A stretch of 64,000 bases of DNA from Litchfieldia alkalitelluris (lineage in GTDB: Bacteria > Bacillota > Bacilli > Bacillales > Bacillaceae_L). The notes under the pieces were generated by a model that had not been told where the DNA came from, did not search any database, and worked only from the letters and a program-made list of their open reading frames with translations. Location of the stretch: assembly GCF_002019645.1 (NCBI RefSeq), contig NZ_KV917374.1:1267452-1331451 (forward strand). Reading direction: 5' to 3'. Of this stretch, positions 63,689 through 64,000 are shown piece after piece. The position numbers and the translations under genes were made by a program. How positions within the stretch are numbered: position 1 is the stretch's first letter; every line of letters starts with the position of its first letter.

Positions 63689-64000
63689 ATGACACATGTA
63701 ACTTTTGATTATACAAAAGCACTATCCTTCATTAACGAACATGAAATTACATATTTACGTGATGCAGTAAAGGTAGCGCATCATTCACTACATGAAAAGA
63801 CAGGAGCAGGGAATGACTTCTTAGGTTGGATTGACTTGCCTGTGGATTATGATAAAGAAGAATTTAGTCGTATCGAAAAAAGTGCTGAAAAGATTAAGTC
63901 TGATTCAGATGTTTTACTTGTAATTGGCATTGGTGGATCTTACTTAGGTGCAAGAGCTGCAATTGAGATGTTAAACCACTCTTTTTATAACTCTTTAACA
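63689..64000 (+). CDS. pgi: Glucose-6-phosphate isomerase, N-terminal part
   Basis: The first 104 codons are present and the frame is open at the window end. GGAGGG at 63675-63680 lies eight bases before ATG 63689; the ATG at 63685 is out of frame and stops after seven codons. The text [17 protein letters not shown] is the sugar-phosphate-binding SIS block of Pgi. The enzyme interconverts glucose-6-phosphate and fructose-6-phosphate. yugJ upstream fits the B. subtilis order. Confidence 0.95.
   Translation, partial: MTHVTFDYTKALSFINEHEITYLRDAVKVAHHSLHEKTGAGNDFLGWIDLPVDYDKEEFSRIEKSAEKIKSDSDVLLVIGIGGSYLGARAAIEMLNHSFYNSLT

Overview
The window reads as chromosome of a spore-forming, low-GC member of the Bacillaceae (Bacillus sensu lato). 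The evidence is AT-rich DNA, strong GGAGG-type ribosome binding sites, frequent TTG and GTG starts, and many sporulation genes (yunB, lytH, yutC, yutH, kapB, kapD). Gene order is largely collinear, allowing for losses and insertions, with the yun-yut-yum-yui, mrp and kap-yug-pgi blocks of Bacillus subtilis as I remember them. The genome cannot be named to species from this alone.

Layout. Bases 1-9,900 hold yunD (partial), yunC, an HD-GYP protein, three tandem 169-bp repeats, yunB, a lysine-riboswitch-controlled NhaC-type transporter, an NSS transporter with its 34-residue partner, lytH and lipA. Bases 9,900-24,300 hold the yut block: yutC-H, the threonine operon hom-thrC-thrB, Fe-S assembly factors yutI and yutM, yuzD, yutJ, yuzB and dapF. 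Bases 24,300-33,500 hold the flavoproteins yumC and yumB, yuiA-D, a DUF309 protein, leucyl aminopeptidase and bioY behind two BirA-like operators. Bases 33,500-36,500 hold small and poorly known genes, two regulators, a DedA protein and a thioesterase.

Bases 36,500-42,700 hold a galactose (Leloir) island: a ROK repressor divergent from galK-galE-galT, followed by about fifteen 52-bp tandem repeats. Bases 42,800-48,600 hold a complete seven-gene Mrp Na+/H+ antiporter operon. Then come an orphan modA, an MFS gene (yuxJ) and kapD, then a five-LysM NlpC/P60 wall hydrolase and kapB, then patB, yugE, yugF, alaR-alaT, a small XRE regulator, yugI, yuzA and yugJ, and finally the first 104 codons of pgi.

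The genes are mostly core metabolism (lysine/threonine/alanine/biotin supply, lipoate, Fe-S assembly, galactose), membrane energetics (Mrp, NDH-2 type oxidoreductases, sodium-coupled transporters) and sporulation or wall functions. No prophage, CRISPR array, rRNA or tRNA was seen.

The unusual content is intergenic. There are three different tandem arrays (104, 52 and 40 bp), a TIR-bearing 169-bp element in triplicate, a GC-rich dispersed palindrome in three copies, a compound array of repeats, and a roughly 200-bp element made of four short hairpins at three separate loci. I saw no clear new multi-gene defence or biosynthetic system. The best candidates for undescribed biology are the four-hairpin element, the two-operator bioY control region and the repeat arrays.
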